A stretch of 64,000 bases of DNA, taken from positions 310,001 through 374,000 of the forward strand of contig JAHDYG010000001.1 of assembly GCA_023383815.1 (NCBI GenBank), read 5' to 3'. This DNA comes from Rhodocyclaceae bacterium (lineage in GTDB: Bacteria > Pseudomonadota > Gammaproteobacteria > Burkholderiales > Rhodocyclaceae). The notes under the pieces are model-generated. The model was not told the origin of the DNA, ran no database searches, and worked only from the letters and a program-made list of their open reading frames with translations. Positions 14,482 through 23,440 of this stretch are shown here, one piece after another. Position 1 is the first letter of the stretch; each line of letters opens with the position of its first letter. Both the position numbers and the translations under genes were made by a program.

Positions 14482-15873
14482 TCAGATTACCTTGGAGTAG
14501 CGCGCCCGTTCACGGTCAGTACGCAGATAGCGATCAAACACCATCGCGATGCCGCGCACCAGGAGTCGGCCAGCCGGCTGTACACTGATCCACTCCTCAT
14601 CGATACTGACCAGCCCCGCCTGCGCCATCGCCTGGAGATCCTCCAGTTCGCTGGAGAAGTAGTCGCGGAAGTCGATCAGGTGGGCCTGTTCGATGGCCTC
14701 CATCGACAGCTCGAAATTGCACATCAGCGACTGGATGATCGAGCGACGCAGAAGATCATCGGCAGTCAGCTCGATCCCTCTCAGCACGGGCAGTTCATCG
14801 CGATCGAGCGCATCATAGTAGTCATCGAGCGTCTTGACGTTCTGCGAATAGACGGAGCCGATCTTGCCGATCGCCGAAACCCCGAACGCCAGAAGATCAC
14901 ACTCGGCCTGGGTCGAGTAGCCCTGAAAATTGCGATGCAGTCTGCCCTGGCGCTGGGCCACCGTCAGCTCGTCATCCGGTTTCGCAAAGTGATCCATGCC
15001 AATGTACACATACCCTGCCTCGGTCAGCCGCCGAATGGCAAGCTGAAGGATCTGCAGTTTCGCATCTGCGGTCGGCAGTTCGGCGAGATTGATCCTGCGC
15101 TGCGGCTTGAAGAGTCCCGGCAGGTGCGCATAGCTGTAGAGCGAGATGCGGTCGGGCGAAAGCTCGAGCACCTGTTCGAGCGTGCGGTTGAAGCTGATCA
15201 CGTTCTGCTTCGGCAGCCCGTAGATCAGATCCATGCTGATCGACTTGAACCCGGTCTGCCTTGCCGACTCCATGACGAGTCGGGTTTCGTCGATGCTCTG
15301 AACCCGGTTCACCGCCACCTGGACGTCGGCGCTGAAATCCTGTACGCCGACGCTCATGCGGTTGAAACCCAGATCGGAGAGCAGCTTGACGGTTTCGAAA
15401 TCGACCTTGCGTGGATCGACTTCGATCGAGTACTCACCATTCGGGACGAGCGTGAAACGCGACTGCACCGAATGCATCAGGCGGCGCATCTCGTCATGGG
15501 ACAGGAAGGTCGGCGTCCCGCCTCCGAGGTGCAGTTGCGTGACCTGACGGCTCCCACCCAGAACATCGGTCTGAAGTTCGATCTCCTTGTCGAGATACTT
15601 CAGATACCGTGCCGAGCGGCCGTGATCCTTCGTGATGATCTTGTTACAGGCGCAGTAGTAACAGATCGTGTTGCAAAACGGGATGTGGAAGTATAATGAG
15701 AGCGGTCGGCTCACGCCGCCAATGGCCCTCTTCGCGAGGGAATCCCGCAACGCCTGCGCATCGAATGCCTCAACAAACCGGTCCGCGGTCGGGTACGATG
15801 TGTAACGCGGCCCGTTGATGTCGAAACGGCGGATCAGTTGGGGGTCGAAAACAAGATCTGTCTGACTGGTCAT
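14482..15873 (-). CDS. hemN: Oxygen-independent coproporphyrinogen III oxidase
   Basis: Radical SAM enzyme that decarboxylates coproporphyrinogen III during anaerobic heme synthesis. The cluster motif CNTICYYCAC gives Cys67, Cys71 and Cys74 (CxxxCxxC) with the extra Cys76 typical of HemN. GGGTPTFL and the C-terminal HemN region follow. The 463-residue length matches true HemN rather than the shorter HemW. An FNR box at 15928-15941 lies about 60 bases upstream, and fnr itself is divergent, so oxygen-limited induction is expected. Confidence 0.95.
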   Translation of the reverse strand: MTSQTDLVFDPQLIRRFDINGPRYTSYPTADRFVEAFDAQALRDSLAKRAIGGVSRPLSLYFHIPFCNTICYYCACNKIITKDHGRSARYLKYLDKEIELQTDVLGGSRQVTQLHLGGGTPTFLSHDEMRRLMHSVQSRFTLVPNGEYSIEVDPRKVDFETVKLLSDLGFNRMSVGVQDFSADVQVAVNRVQSIDETRLVMESARQTGFKSISMDLIYGLPKQNVISFNRTLEQVLELSPDRISLYSYAHLPGLFKPQRRINLAELPTADAKLQILQLAIRRLTEAGYVYIGMDHFAKPDDELTVAQRQGRLHRNFQGYSTQAECDLLAFGVSAIGKIGSVYSQNVKTLDDYYDALDRDELPVLRGIELTADDLLRRSIIQSLMCNFELSMEAIEQAHLIDFRDYFSSELEDLQAMAQAGLVSIDEEWISVQPAGRLLVRGIAMVFDRYLRTDRERARYSKVI

Positions 15874-15927
15874 TGTCTTGCGATTTTAGCCTATGTCTAA
15901 CAATGTCAGAAAGCATCCGTCTTGTGG

Positions 15928-15941
15928 TTGACGTGGATCAA
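15928..15941. promoter_or_regulatory. FNR-type box between hemN and fnr
   Basis: TTGACGTGGATCAA differs from the FNR consensus TTGAT-N4-ATCAA at one position. It is centred 61 bases upstream of hemN and 43 bases upstream of fnr, so it could activate hemN and also mediate fnr autoregulation. Confidence 0.75.
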
Positions 15942-15976
15942 CGGTCTGTCGCTTCGGACGAAGCCGCTTCTGGAGC

Positions 15977-16732
15977 ATGCCGATCGTGCACATGAAGGCG
16001 ACCGTCCCGATCACCGCAGCCGACCTGAAGTCGGCGTGTTCTCAGTGCAACCTGCTGGAGCTGTGTCTGCCGTTCGGGATGACCGAGACGGAGGTCAACC
16101 GGCTCGACGAGCTGGTCGGAACGCGCCGCAAGATCAAACGCCAGCAACATCTCTATCGTGCAGGCGATCCGTTCGAGGCGATCTACGCGATCCGCATAGG
16201 CTGGTTCAAGACCGACGTGGTACTCGAGGACGGGCGAGAGCAAGTCACCGGGTTCCAGATGACCGGCGAGATGCTGGGGCTGGACGGTATCAGCACCGAG
16301 GCCCATTCTTGCAATGCCATCGCGCTCGAGGACAGCGAAGTCTGCGTGATCGCCTACGACAAGCTCGAAGAACTTTCGCGTCAGATCGAGGGGCTACAGC
16401 ACCAGTTCCACAAGGTCATGAGCCGCGAGATCGTCCGTGATCATGGAGTCATGATGCTGCTTGGCTCGATGCGGGCAGAGGAGCGGCTCGCGGCCTTCCT
16501 GATCAATCTGTCACAGCGTTTCACTGCGCGCGGGTTTGCGGCATCTGAATTTCATCTGCGCATGACCCGCGACGAGATCGGCTCCTATCTCGGGCTCAAG
16601 CTCGAGACGGTGTCACGGGCTTTTTCACGATTCCAGGAAGAGGGTCTGATTTCGGTTCAGCAGAAACATGTCCGGCTCCTGGACATTCCCGCCTTGCGCA
16701 AGATCATCCAGCACCCTTCGGTGATGCGCTGA
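15977..16732 (+). CDS. fnr: FNR-family oxygen-sensing transcription regulator
   Basis: Global regulator whose oxygen-labile [4Fe-4S] cluster controls DNA binding. The three N-terminal cluster cysteines are at residues 21, 24 and 30 (CSQCNLLELC) and the fourth is Cys112 (AHSCNAIALED). The cNMP-like beta-roll follows, then a Crp-type helix-turn-helix with MTRDEIGSYLGLKLETVSRAFSRF, in which E-SR is the FNR DNA-contact set. The start is ambiguous among ATG 15977, GTG 15986 and ATG 15992. It is divergent from hemN across an FNR-type box and probably controls the cbb3 and putative NO-reductase promoters in this window. Confidence 0.93.
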   Translation: MPIVHMKATVPITAADLKSACSQCNLLELCLPFGMTETEVNRLDELVGTRRKIKRQQHLYRAGDPFEAIYAIRIGWFKTDVVLEDGREQVTGFQMTGEMLGLDGISTEAHSCNAIALEDSEVCVIAYDKLEELSRQIEGLQHQFHKVMSREIVRDHGVMMLLGSMRAEERLAAFLINLSQRFTARGFAASEFHLRMTRDEIGSYLGLKLETVSRAFSRFQEEGLISVQQKHVRLLDIPALRKIIQHPSVMR

Positions 16733-16741
16733 TCGCACGCT

Positions 16742-17122
16742 TCATGCCAGAAATCCCCACGGATTCTTGGTGATCGCCACCGACACGATCCACGCGAAAG
16801 CGAGCAGCGCCCCCACCAGCGCGCTTGTGCGCACTGCCCGCGTTCGCCCGTAAGTCAGGGCAATGGCGCCAAGAACGATGTAGACCAGCAGGCCAAGAAC
16901 CTTCGCCGTCAGCCACCCGGCCACGAACGGATACTGTGAGAGCATGGCCATCATTCCGATCGCGGTGATCAGGAGCGATGTATCGATGACATGCGGGAGA
17001 CGGCGCGTCAACGGGTGACGAAGCATGCCGCTGCCCGTGAGCATCCAGAAGGACCGCAGCAGGAACCCGGCCGCGCTGAGCGTGACGAAAAGGACGTGCA
17101 GGTTCTTTAGCATCGGATACAT
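16742..17122 (-). CDS. SirB2-family membrane protein
   Basis: A 126-residue protein with four hydrophobic helices, beginning MYPMLKNLHVLFVTLSAAGFLLRSFWM and ending near TKNPWGFLA. The conserved LKxxH and lone-helix spacing fit the SirB2 family (invasion gene expression up-regulator), whose biochemical role is unknown. GAGGTAGAGC precedes the ATG. It lies downstream of nnrS on the same strand, separated by 73 bases that contain a hairpin. A heme or NO-related role is suggested only by the neighbours. Confidence 0.8.
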   Translation of the reverse strand: MYPMLKNLHVLFVTLSAAGFLLRSFWMLTGSGMLRHPLTRRLPHVIDTSLLITAIGMMAMLSQYPFVAGWLTAKVLGLLVYIVLGAIALTYGRTRAVRTSALVGALLAFAWIVSVAITKNPWGFLA

Positions 17123-17159
17123 GCTCTACCTCGAGTCATGCTGGAATCGTTGGACACCT

Positions 17160-17187
17160 GGTACTGCCGCGAGAGTGTGGCAGTACC
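17160..17187. other. Perfect 9-bp hairpin between nnrS and sirB2
   Basis: GGTACTGCC (17160-17168) pairs with GGCAGTACC (17179-17187) around a ten-base loop. No U-tract follows on either strand, so it is more likely an mRNA-processing or partial termination element than a simple terminator. Confidence 0.5.
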
Positions 17188-17195
17188 GCAGAAGC

Positions 17196-18416
17196 TCAGC
17201 CGGGCTTGCCGTCCTTTCTCGGCCTCCAGTACACGGGCAGATAGCGCACTGCCCAGGCTCCGAACACTGCGAGCCAACCAAGCACGGCGAGCAACATGAA
17301 CGCTCCATGCGAGGACGATGCCAGATCGGCTGCCAGACGCACGACGACGACCGCCTGCAGCCCGAGGAACAGTCGCCAGGTGTACGCGTCGGCCTGCAGA
17401 GCCTGCCCCGAATGCCCAAGGGTCACCCTGGACACCATCGCGAAAAGGATGGAGGCAAAAAAGCCGATCCCCAGCGCGTGCAGCGGCGCCATTCCAAGCA
17501 CGTACTTTCCGAAGGAAGCCGCGAGGTTCTGGAAGGTAAAGAGCAGCAAGGCAATCCCGAGCCAGGCAAACCCGATGTGCAGCATGCCCAGTAAGGGTAC
17601 CTTGAGCGAGGCCCGCAGGCGCCAGTGCCACGACAACCAGAGTGCGATGGCAGCAGCAGGCGCATCGACAAGCCAGGCCAGGTGGACCTTGCCGAGCATC
17701 GCCAAGGCGCCGTGCACGACGCTGGCGGCAAGCATCCACCACAGCGCAGCGCGTGGGCGAACCATCGTGTAGTCATCGATCACGTTGGCCGAAAAGAAGG
17801 GAATCATGCGATGGCAAACGGTGAAGAACACGGGAAGCAGGAACCACCAGATTCCTGCATTGACCGCCATGCGCGCCCAGACCCCGTCACCGGTAAGCGC
17901 ATGCACGGTCCAGGCAGCGAGCGCAACGGCACCGGCAAAGAACGCATACGTCACGCACCGCGCATGCACCCGGTCGGCGCGCGGTTGATGGGCGACCTCC
18001 CAGAGCACGCGCAGGATAAAGATCCAGCCAGCCAGAACCGTGATCAGTCCACCAACCAGCAGTGCGGGCACGACGAGCCCGAGGATCGTGACCAGCCATC
18101 CTGCGACGATCAGATGCCATGGACCGATCCAGGGCGACTGATCGAGGTCGGCCATCCCCTGCCAGCGCGGCATTGCGGTCAGAAGGAACCCTTTCATGAA
18201 AAATGGAAATACGCCCCCGACCACCAGCATCGCATGCATCACCCCCGGCGCGAGGCTCCATTGGGTTGGCGTTGCCAGCCCGACCCGGGCCGCAAGTTCG
18301 ATCGCCCAGAGCACGAACCCGATCAACAGCATGCTTCCACCCGCAAGAAACATCGAGCGGTGGGGCGCGGCAAAGAGCGCCAGTTGATCGTACCGTCCAG
18401 AATCTTTCCGTTCCAT
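17196..18416 (-). CDS. nnrS: NnrS family protein
   Basis: NnrS is a heme- and copper-containing 12-helix membrane protein that protects denitrifiers against nitrosative stress. This 406-residue protein has the family's N-terminal AAPHRSMFLAG motif, the GFLLTAMPRWQG motif near residue 80, FFSANVIDDY and later VSRVTLGHSGQAL, with His residues on several helices. It is divergent from a Dnr-type regulator gene 101 bases away, which matches nnrS regulation by NO in other denitrifiers. No clear FNR/Dnr palindrome was found in that gap. Confidence 0.92.
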   Translation of the reverse strand: MERKDSGRYDQLALFAAPHRSMFLAGGSMLLIGFVLWAIELAARVGLATPTQWSLAPGVMHAMLVVGGVFPFFMKGFLLTAMPRWQGMADLDQSPWIGPWHLIVAGWLVTILGLVVPALLVGGLITVLAGWIFILRVLWEVAHQPRADRVHARCVTYAFFAGAVALAAWTVHALTGDGVWARMAVNAGIWWFLLPVFFTVCHRMIPFFSANVIDDYTMVRPRAALWWMLAASVVHGALAMLGKVHLAWLVDAPAAAIALWLSWHWRLRASLKVPLLGMLHIGFAWLGIALLLFTFQNLAASFGKYVLGMAPLHALGIGFFASILFAMVSRVTLGHSGQALQADAYTWRLFLGLQAVVVVRLAADLASSSHGAFMLLAVLGWLAVFGAWAVRYLPVYWRPRKDGKPG

Positions 18417-18517
18417 GATCCACCCGTTCCCGAATCGGTTGCACCGTCACACCGTCGCAAAACCGGAGTGCGACGCGTCAGGAGTTAGAATACCGCCCTC
18501 ATGCATCGGAGCACACC

Positions 18518-19207
18518 ATGTCCCAACAGGCCACAGACATCCAGGCGTCCCTGCATCAGGTGCCCTTCTTCAGCGAGCTCTCGGACGAAGAGATCAGTCA
18601 CGTCGCACGCTACACGCGGGAGCGCAGGCTGGAAAAGGGTGAACTGCTGTTCCAGCGCGGCGACCCTCCGCACGGCTTCTACTTCGTCGTATCCGGCCAG
18701 ATGAAGCTCGCCGTTTCGTCGGCACAGGGCAACGAAAAGGTCGTCGAGATCATCGGCCCGACGCAAACCTTCGGGGAAGCAGTCATGCTCATGGATCGCC
18801 CCTACCCCGTGTTTGCCGAAGCGCTGACATCGACTCAGCTGCTGCATATCGGCCAGAGCGTCGTGTCGGACCTCATCGATCAAGACCCCGGCTTCGCCCG
18901 CAAACTGCTTGCAGGAATGGCGATCCGTCTGCACACCATGGTTGCCGACGTCGAAACGTACTCGCTGCGCTCAAGCACCCAGCGCGTGATCGGCTATCTG
19001 CTGCAGCAGACGGAAACGGCCGGCCCCGGAAGCAAGGTCCAGATCGAGCTACCAACCAGCAAACAGGTCATCGCCTCGCGACTGAACCTCACGCCCGAAA
19101 CCCTTTCCAGAATCTTCCACGACCTGTCCGATGCCGGACTGATCACGGTCCAGGGCAAGCACATCACCCTTCACGATGCCGAAGGGCTTGCACGCCATCA
19201 AGGTTAG
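18518..19207 (+). CDS. Crp/Fnr-family regulator, Dnr-like
   Basis: A 229-residue regulator with an N-terminal cyclic-nucleotide-fold sensor (PFFSELSDEEISHVARYT, then KGELLFQRGDPPHGFYFVVSG) and a C-terminal winged helix (LPTSKQVIASRLNLTPETLSRIFHDL). The FNR cluster cysteines are absent, as in the heme-binding NO sensors Dnr/NnrR. The E-SR contact residues predict recognition of TTGAT-N4-ATCAA sites. GGAG precedes the ATG. Position next to nnrS supports an NO- or nitrite-responsive role. It resembles the regulator at 59.9 kb along its whole length. Confidence 0.88.
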   Translation: MSQQATDIQASLHQVPFFSELSDEEISHVARYTRERRLEKGELLFQRGDPPHGFYFVVSGQMKLAVSSAQGNEKVVEIIGPTQTFGEAVMLMDRPYPVFAEALTSTQLLHIGQSVVSDLIDQDPGFARKLLAGMAIRLHTMVADVETYSLRSSTQRVIGYLLQQTETAGPGSKVQIELPTSKQVIASRLNLTPETLSRIFHDLSDAGLITVQGKHITLHDAEGLARHQG

Positions 19208-19288
19208 GACGTTCCGAGAACCATCGCGGCGCATTCTGCCGGCGCGCGTCGGGAATGGCTTTGACCGGTATCAAGCGCGCGGCGCGAC

Positions 19289-21070
19289 TCAAGGCTCTTT
19301 GACGTAGGTTCCCGGTGCCGGCGCCAATGATGGATAGCCGCGCTTGCTCGCCGGACGGGCTTTGACAAGCGGACCACAACGCGGCCTGAGCCAGGCGATC
19401 CAGTCCTCCCACCAGCTTCCGGAATGTTGCTCCGCGCGACTCAGCCAGTCCTCCGGCTTGTCCGACCGATGGGCCAGATCGGCGCGGTAACTGCGCCGTG
19501 GCGGATCGACGGGCGGATTGACGATTCCGAGGATGTGACCCGAACTCGACAGGACGTATCGCTTCGGACCGGTGACATGGCGATTGACCCGGAATGTCTG
19601 CGCCCAAGGGGCGATGTGATCGTCCTCGGCACCCACTGCATACAGAGGCTGGACGATCCTCGCCAGGTCAAGCGGCTGCCCGGCCACGGTCAGTGCATCC
19701 GGCTGAACCAGCCGGTTCTGGAGATACAGTTCGCGCAGATACCACGAGTGCATCGCGCTCGGCATGCGGGTGGTGTCCATGTTCCAGAACAGGACGTCGA
19801 ACGGTGGCGGAGCGTCGCCGTACAGCCAGCCATGCACGACGTAATGCCAGATGAGACTGTTTGAACGGAGCAGCCGAAACGATGCTGCCATCTCCTTGCC
19901 ATCGAGGTAGCCCTTGCGTCTCATGCTGTCTTCGAGGTAGTGGATGCTTGCCTCGTCGATGAACACCTCGATATCGCCAGGCTTGTGGAAATCCACGAGC
20001 GTGGTGAACAGCGTGAAGTCCCGCACCGGAACCTCCTCCGGCTCGAACTTGCGGTTGGCCCAGGCCATGTACATCGCGAGTGCAGTTCCACCGATGCAAT
20101 AACCGACCGCATGGACCTTTTCAGCACGTGTATAGCCGAGCGCAGTCTCGACCGCTGCCTGCACCCCTTCGAGCAGGTAGTCATCGAAGCTTGTCGCATG
20201 CATCGAGGCGTCGGGATTCTTCCAGCTCGTAATGAAGACGTCGAACCCCTGGTCGAGCAGATACGCCACCATGCTTCGAGCCGGCGTCAGGTCGAGGATG
20301 TAGTACTTGTTGATCCACGGGGTGATGACGATGACGGGTTCCGCATGCACGGTTTCGCGCTTCGGTGCATAGTGGAGGATCTCGACCAGTCGGTTGCGGA
20401 AGACGACCGCACCCCGGGTAAGCGCCAGATCGCGGCCGACGACGAAGTGATCGGGATCGGTCATCCTCACCTGACCCGCACGCAGATCCTCCAGCATGTT
20501 CTGCATGCCTCGGACAAGGCTCTCGCCGTGACTCTCGATCGCCTTTCGAAGCGCAACCGGATTGGTCATCAGGAAGTTCGTCGGGGCGACCGCATTGAGC
20601 CACTTGCGCCACCAGAAAGCAGCCCGCCGCCGCTCCTTGCCCGAAAGCCCGGGGGTCTCGTAGAGCATGTCCTGAACGTTGTGGGTCAGGGCGAGATACC
20701 ACTCCTTGACGAGATCCCAACTCGCCGATTCGGTCCACACTGGATCCGAGAAGCGCTGGTCATCCGGATTCGGCACCACCGGATCGGGATCCGCCAGCCC
20801 GAGTGCACGACGCCAGGAATGACACTGCAGCCGCCAGATATCGTCGGATAGCTGTGCCATCCGCTCCGCAAGCTCCTGGGGGTGCGCCATCCAGGCGAGC
20901 TGCGCGTGCAGGATGGGCGCAGCCATACCGAGCGGATCCACCGCGCCTTCGACCGACTCATGTACCTGACGGAGCGTACGGCCGAGCAGGTCAGCAGGAT
21001 TCGCCGAACCGGATCGCTTTGCCTTCACGCCACGACGCCCCTCCGCCTGTCTCGTCCCGTTGCCCATCAT
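19289..21070 (-). CDS. phaC: Poly(3-hydroxyalkanoate) synthase, class I
   Basis: Polymerises hydroxyacyl-CoA into storage polyester at the granule surface. The lipase-like box GYCIGG holds the nucleophile Cys325. The catalytic Asp lies in AVGAEDDHIAP and the His in SSGHILGIVNPP (His512). The N-terminal domain has the conserved NFLMTNP and ITPWINKYYILDL stretches. The 593-residue length matches class I. No phaA, phaB or phasin gene is adjacent, so this is a stand-alone copy; a nearby beta-CASP gene is upstream on the same strand. Confidence 0.93.
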   Translation of the reverse strand: MMGNGTRQAEGRRGVKAKRSGSANPADLLGRTLRQVHESVEGAVDPLGMAAPILHAQLAWMAHPQELAERMAQLSDDIWRLQCHSWRRALGLADPDPVVPNPDDQRFSDPVWTESASWDLVKEWYLALTHNVQDMLYETPGLSGKERRRAAFWWRKWLNAVAPTNFLMTNPVALRKAIESHGESLVRGMQNMLEDLRAGQVRMTDPDHFVVGRDLALTRGAVVFRNRLVEILHYAPKRETVHAEPVIVITPWINKYYILDLTPARSMVAYLLDQGFDVFITSWKNPDASMHATSFDDYLLEGVQAAVETALGYTRAEKVHAVGYCIGGTALAMYMAWANRKFEPEEVPVRDFTLFTTLVDFHKPGDIEVFIDEASIHYLEDSMRRKGYLDGKEMAASFRLLRSNSLIWHYVVHGWLYGDAPPPFDVLFWNMDTTRMPSAMHSWYLRELYLQNRLVQPDALTVAGQPLDLARIVQPLYAVGAEDDHIAPWAQTFRVNRHVTGPKRYVLSSSGHILGIVNPPVDPPRRSYRADLAHRSDKPEDWLSRAEQHSGSWWEDWIAWLRPRCGPLVKARPASKRGYPSLAPAPGTYVKEP

Positions 21071-21154
21071 GCGACCCCATCCGGGAGGACAAACCCCCGG
21101 TTCATGAAACGGCTCCCAGCTGCGCCTCGGCGCAGCCCGCCCATTGCAGGCCCA

Positions 21155-22564
21155 TCAATCCAGCTCATAGACCTTTCCCGCATGCGCGACCTCCACCGCC
21201 GGCCATCCCCTGACGGTCTTGAGCGCATCCGTCAACGCGGCTGCAGCTGCGGGCTCTCCGTGAACGACGAAGGTTCGATGCGGTGGCTTGCGCAGCCGCC
21301 CCGCCCAATCGAGCAGGGCAGGCTGATCCGCATGCGCCGAAAGACCTCCAACGGTATGAATCGAAGCATGAACCGCGACCCGCTCACCGAACAGGTTGAC
21401 GCTGCGAGCGCCATCGACCAGCCGGCGACCAAGGGTGCCGGCGGCCTGGAAGCCGCAGACCACAACGCTGCACTCCGGGCGCGCAAGGTTGTGCCTCAGG
21501 TGATGCTTGATGCGCCCGGCGTCGCACATCCCGCTGGCCGAGATGATCACGAGCCCGGAGCGGATCTGGTTCAATGCGATCGACTCCTCCACGTCCGACA
21601 CGAAACGCAGGCGCAAACGTTCAGGATGTGCAAGCATCCAGTCACGCAACGCGCGCGTCTCGGAGTCCCAGAGCGCGTCATGCTCCAGCGTGATGTCGGT
21701 GACGGCGGTTGCCATGGGCGAATCAACGACGATTTCCAGCCGATTGATGCGTCCTTCCCGTACAAGGCGCGCGAGCACGAAGATCACTTCCTGCGTGCGC
21801 CCGACCGCAAAAGCAGGAATGATGACGTTTCCGCGTCCTCGTTCGAGGGTGTCGCGAAGGATGCGAACCAGCTCGTCTTCTGTCTGCGCGATCGGGCGAT
21901 GAGCCCGGTTCCCGTACGTCGATTCGATCACGAGATAGTCGGCTGCTCCAATCGCACTCGGATCGCGCAGCAGGGGCCGTGATGGCATTCCGAGATCTCC
22001 GGAAAACACCAGCCGCCTCGTCCGACCGCCCGAATCGACATCGACCTCGATGATGGCCGATCCCAGAATGTGGCCTGCTTCACGGAAACAGCACCGAACG
22101 GCGGGGTGCGGAGAGAAGACCTCGTCGTACCCGGTCGACGTCAGATGGGCAAGCGATTGTCGAGCCTGCTCCACGGTATAGAGCGGCGCAGCATTCGACG
22201 GGCTCTTCCGGTTCCGGGAATGGCTGCGGCGGTTCGCCCACTCCGCCTCCTTTTCCTGGATGTAGCCCGAATCCATCAGCATCACCCCAAGCAGGTCCAC
22301 AGTTGCAGCGGTCGCATGAACACGCCGCCGATAGCCGAGCGAAACAAGGCGCGGAATCAAGCCGCTGTGGTCGAGATGGGCATGGGTCAGTAGCACGAAA
22401 TCGAGGGACCTGGGATCGAAGTCGAGTGCGCCGAGGTTCTTGCGCATGGCATCCCGTCCGCCCTGAAACATCCCGCAGTCAACGAGAAATGCACCGCCGT
22501 CGAATTCGATCTGTGCGCACGAGCCCGTCACCTCGCCTGCCGCACCGTGGAACGTGATCTTCAT
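21155..22564 (-). CDS. Beta-CASP metallo-beta-lactamase-fold protein (RNA exonuclease-like)
   Basis: Zinc hydrolase of the CPSF73/RNase J superfamily. The metal motif HAHLDHSG is at residues 61-68, with later FREAGHILGSA and FSGDLGMPSRPLL. The beta-CASP insert and a C-terminal VHGE motif (FVVHGEPAAAAAL) follow. At 469 residues it matches the bacterial family annotated as MBL-fold RNA-specific ribonuclease. A GGGGGGAAGGGA tract precedes the ATG. It lies 84 bases upstream of phaC; a functional link is not evident. Confidence 0.88.
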   Translation of the reverse strand: MKITFHGAAGEVTGSCAQIEFDGGAFLVDCGMFQGGRDAMRKNLGALDFDPRSLDFVLLTHAHLDHSGLIPRLVSLGYRRRVHATAATVDLLGVMLMDSGYIQEKEAEWANRRSHSRNRKSPSNAAPLYTVEQARQSLAHLTSTGYDEVFSPHPAVRCCFREAGHILGSAIIEVDVDSGGRTRRLVFSGDLGMPSRPLLRDPSAIGAADYLVIESTYGNRAHRPIAQTEDELVRILRDTLERGRGNVIIPAFAVGRTQEVIFVLARLVREGRINRLEIVVDSPMATAVTDITLEHDALWDSETRALRDWMLAHPERLRLRFVSDVEESIALNQIRSGLVIISASGMCDAGRIKHHLRHNLARPECSVVVCGFQAAGTLGRRLVDGARSVNLFGERVAVHASIHTVGGLSAHADQPALLDWAGRLRKPPHRTFVVHGEPAAAAALTDALKTVRGWPAVEVAHAGKVYELD

Positions 22565-22635
22565 TCCCTTCCCCCCTGCGTACCGCCGCGCCCGGTCACG
22601 CGCCGAAGTTTTCCTGCACGTCCCGGCATGATCGC

Positions 22636-22641
22636 TATAAT
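22636..22641 (+). promoter_or_regulatory. Putative -10 box for uspA
   Basis: TATAAT lies 33 bases before the uspA ATG in the divergent gap with the beta-CASP gene. A poor TTCCTG at 22611-22616 is the best -35 candidate. Confidence 0.45.
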
Positions 22642-22674
22642 CACCCGTATCGCCAAGTACAAGGGGGCCGCAAG

Positions 22675-23118
22675 ATGTTCAAGCACGTACTCGTTCCGAC
22701 CGATGGATCACCTCTGTCCGAAGCAACAGTCGCGCGGGCGGTTTCTTTTGCGAAGGACGCCAATGCACGCATTACCTTTTTCTACGCCCAACCCGACTTC
22801 CCGATGCCGATCTACGGGGAAGGCGCGCTGATCGATCCGACCACGCCCGAACAGTTCGCGCAGGCCGCGCAAGCCGAAGCCCAGCGCATCCTCGACAAGG
22901 CGAAGAAGCAGGCGGACGATGCCGGTGTCGTGGCCGACGTGGACACCCTTGTCAACGAAGTCCCCTATGAAGCGATCATCGATGCGGCCAACCGCCACGA
23001 GTGCGACCTGATCTTCATGGCTTCGCACGGGCGCAAGGGAATCGCAAGCCTGCTGCTCGGCAGCGAAACCCAGAAAGTCCTGACCCACACCAAGATCCCG
23101 GTTCTGATCTACCGCTGA
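22675..23118 (+). CDS. Universal stress protein UspA family
   Basis: A 147-residue single Usp domain, starting MFKHVLVPTDGSPLSEATVARA and ending with the ATP-binding type signature ASHGRKGIASLLLGSETQKVLTHTKIPVLIYR (residues 117-147, G-x2-G-x9-G(S/T) pattern). AGGGGG lies eight bases before the start. Usp genes are often induced under oxygen limitation, which suits the neighbouring cbb3 locus, though no FNR site is visible in its promoter. Confidence 0.92.
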   Translation: MFKHVLVPTDGSPLSEATVARAVSFAKDANARITFFYAQPDFPMPIYGEGALIDPTTPEQFAQAAQAEAQRILDKAKKQADDAGVVADVDTLVNEVPYEAIIDAANRHECDLIFMASHGRKGIASLLLGSETQKVLTHTKIPVLIYR

Positions 23119-23161
23119 ATCGCGCAACACGCCGCGCCGCGCGCACTGGACCATCCGACCC

Positions 23162-23398
23162 TCAGCGGTGGGCCGGCGGCCTGGTGCCGACAGGCTGCAG
23201 AAACAGCGTGAGCAGGCTGGACGCTGCGCAGGCCAGCCAGAATCCGAAGAATCCGATCGAGTAGGTCGCAATCGGGGAATAACGGACAGGCTCACCGAAC
23301 AGGTACAGCTGCTGGGGGTCAACCACGACGAAGAACACAGCTTCGGCGACCGCGGCCACGAGAAATGATGGCCAAAGCACGAGGATCCATTTCAGCAT
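23162..23398 (-). CDS. Small two-helix membrane protein downstream of fixH
   Basis: A 78-residue protein with two clear hydrophobic helices (WILVLWPSFLVAAVAEAVFFVVV and TYSIGFFGFWLACAASSLLTLFL) separated by a polar loop. It lies 42 bases downstream of fixH on the same strand and is probably the last gene of the ccoG-fixH unit. Similar unnamed proteins are found at this position in other beta-proteobacterial cbb3 loci, as far as I recall. Function unknown; a role in oxidase assembly is only suggested by position. Confidence 0.7.
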   Translation of the reverse strand: MLKWILVLWPSFLVAAVAEAVFFVVVDPQQLYLFGEPVRYSPIATYSIGFFGFWLACAASSLLTLFLQPVGTRPPAHR

Positions 23399-23440
23399 GC
23401 CAGCTCTCCTTTCTCTCGACCGCTCGGAAGCCTGACCTGG

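Noticed and set aside
14326-15696. 456-codon plus-strand frame antisense to hemN
   Set aside because: It is a shadow of hemN: basic, His-rich composition, no ribosome-binding site and no family, while the minus strand encodes a perfect radical SAM protein.
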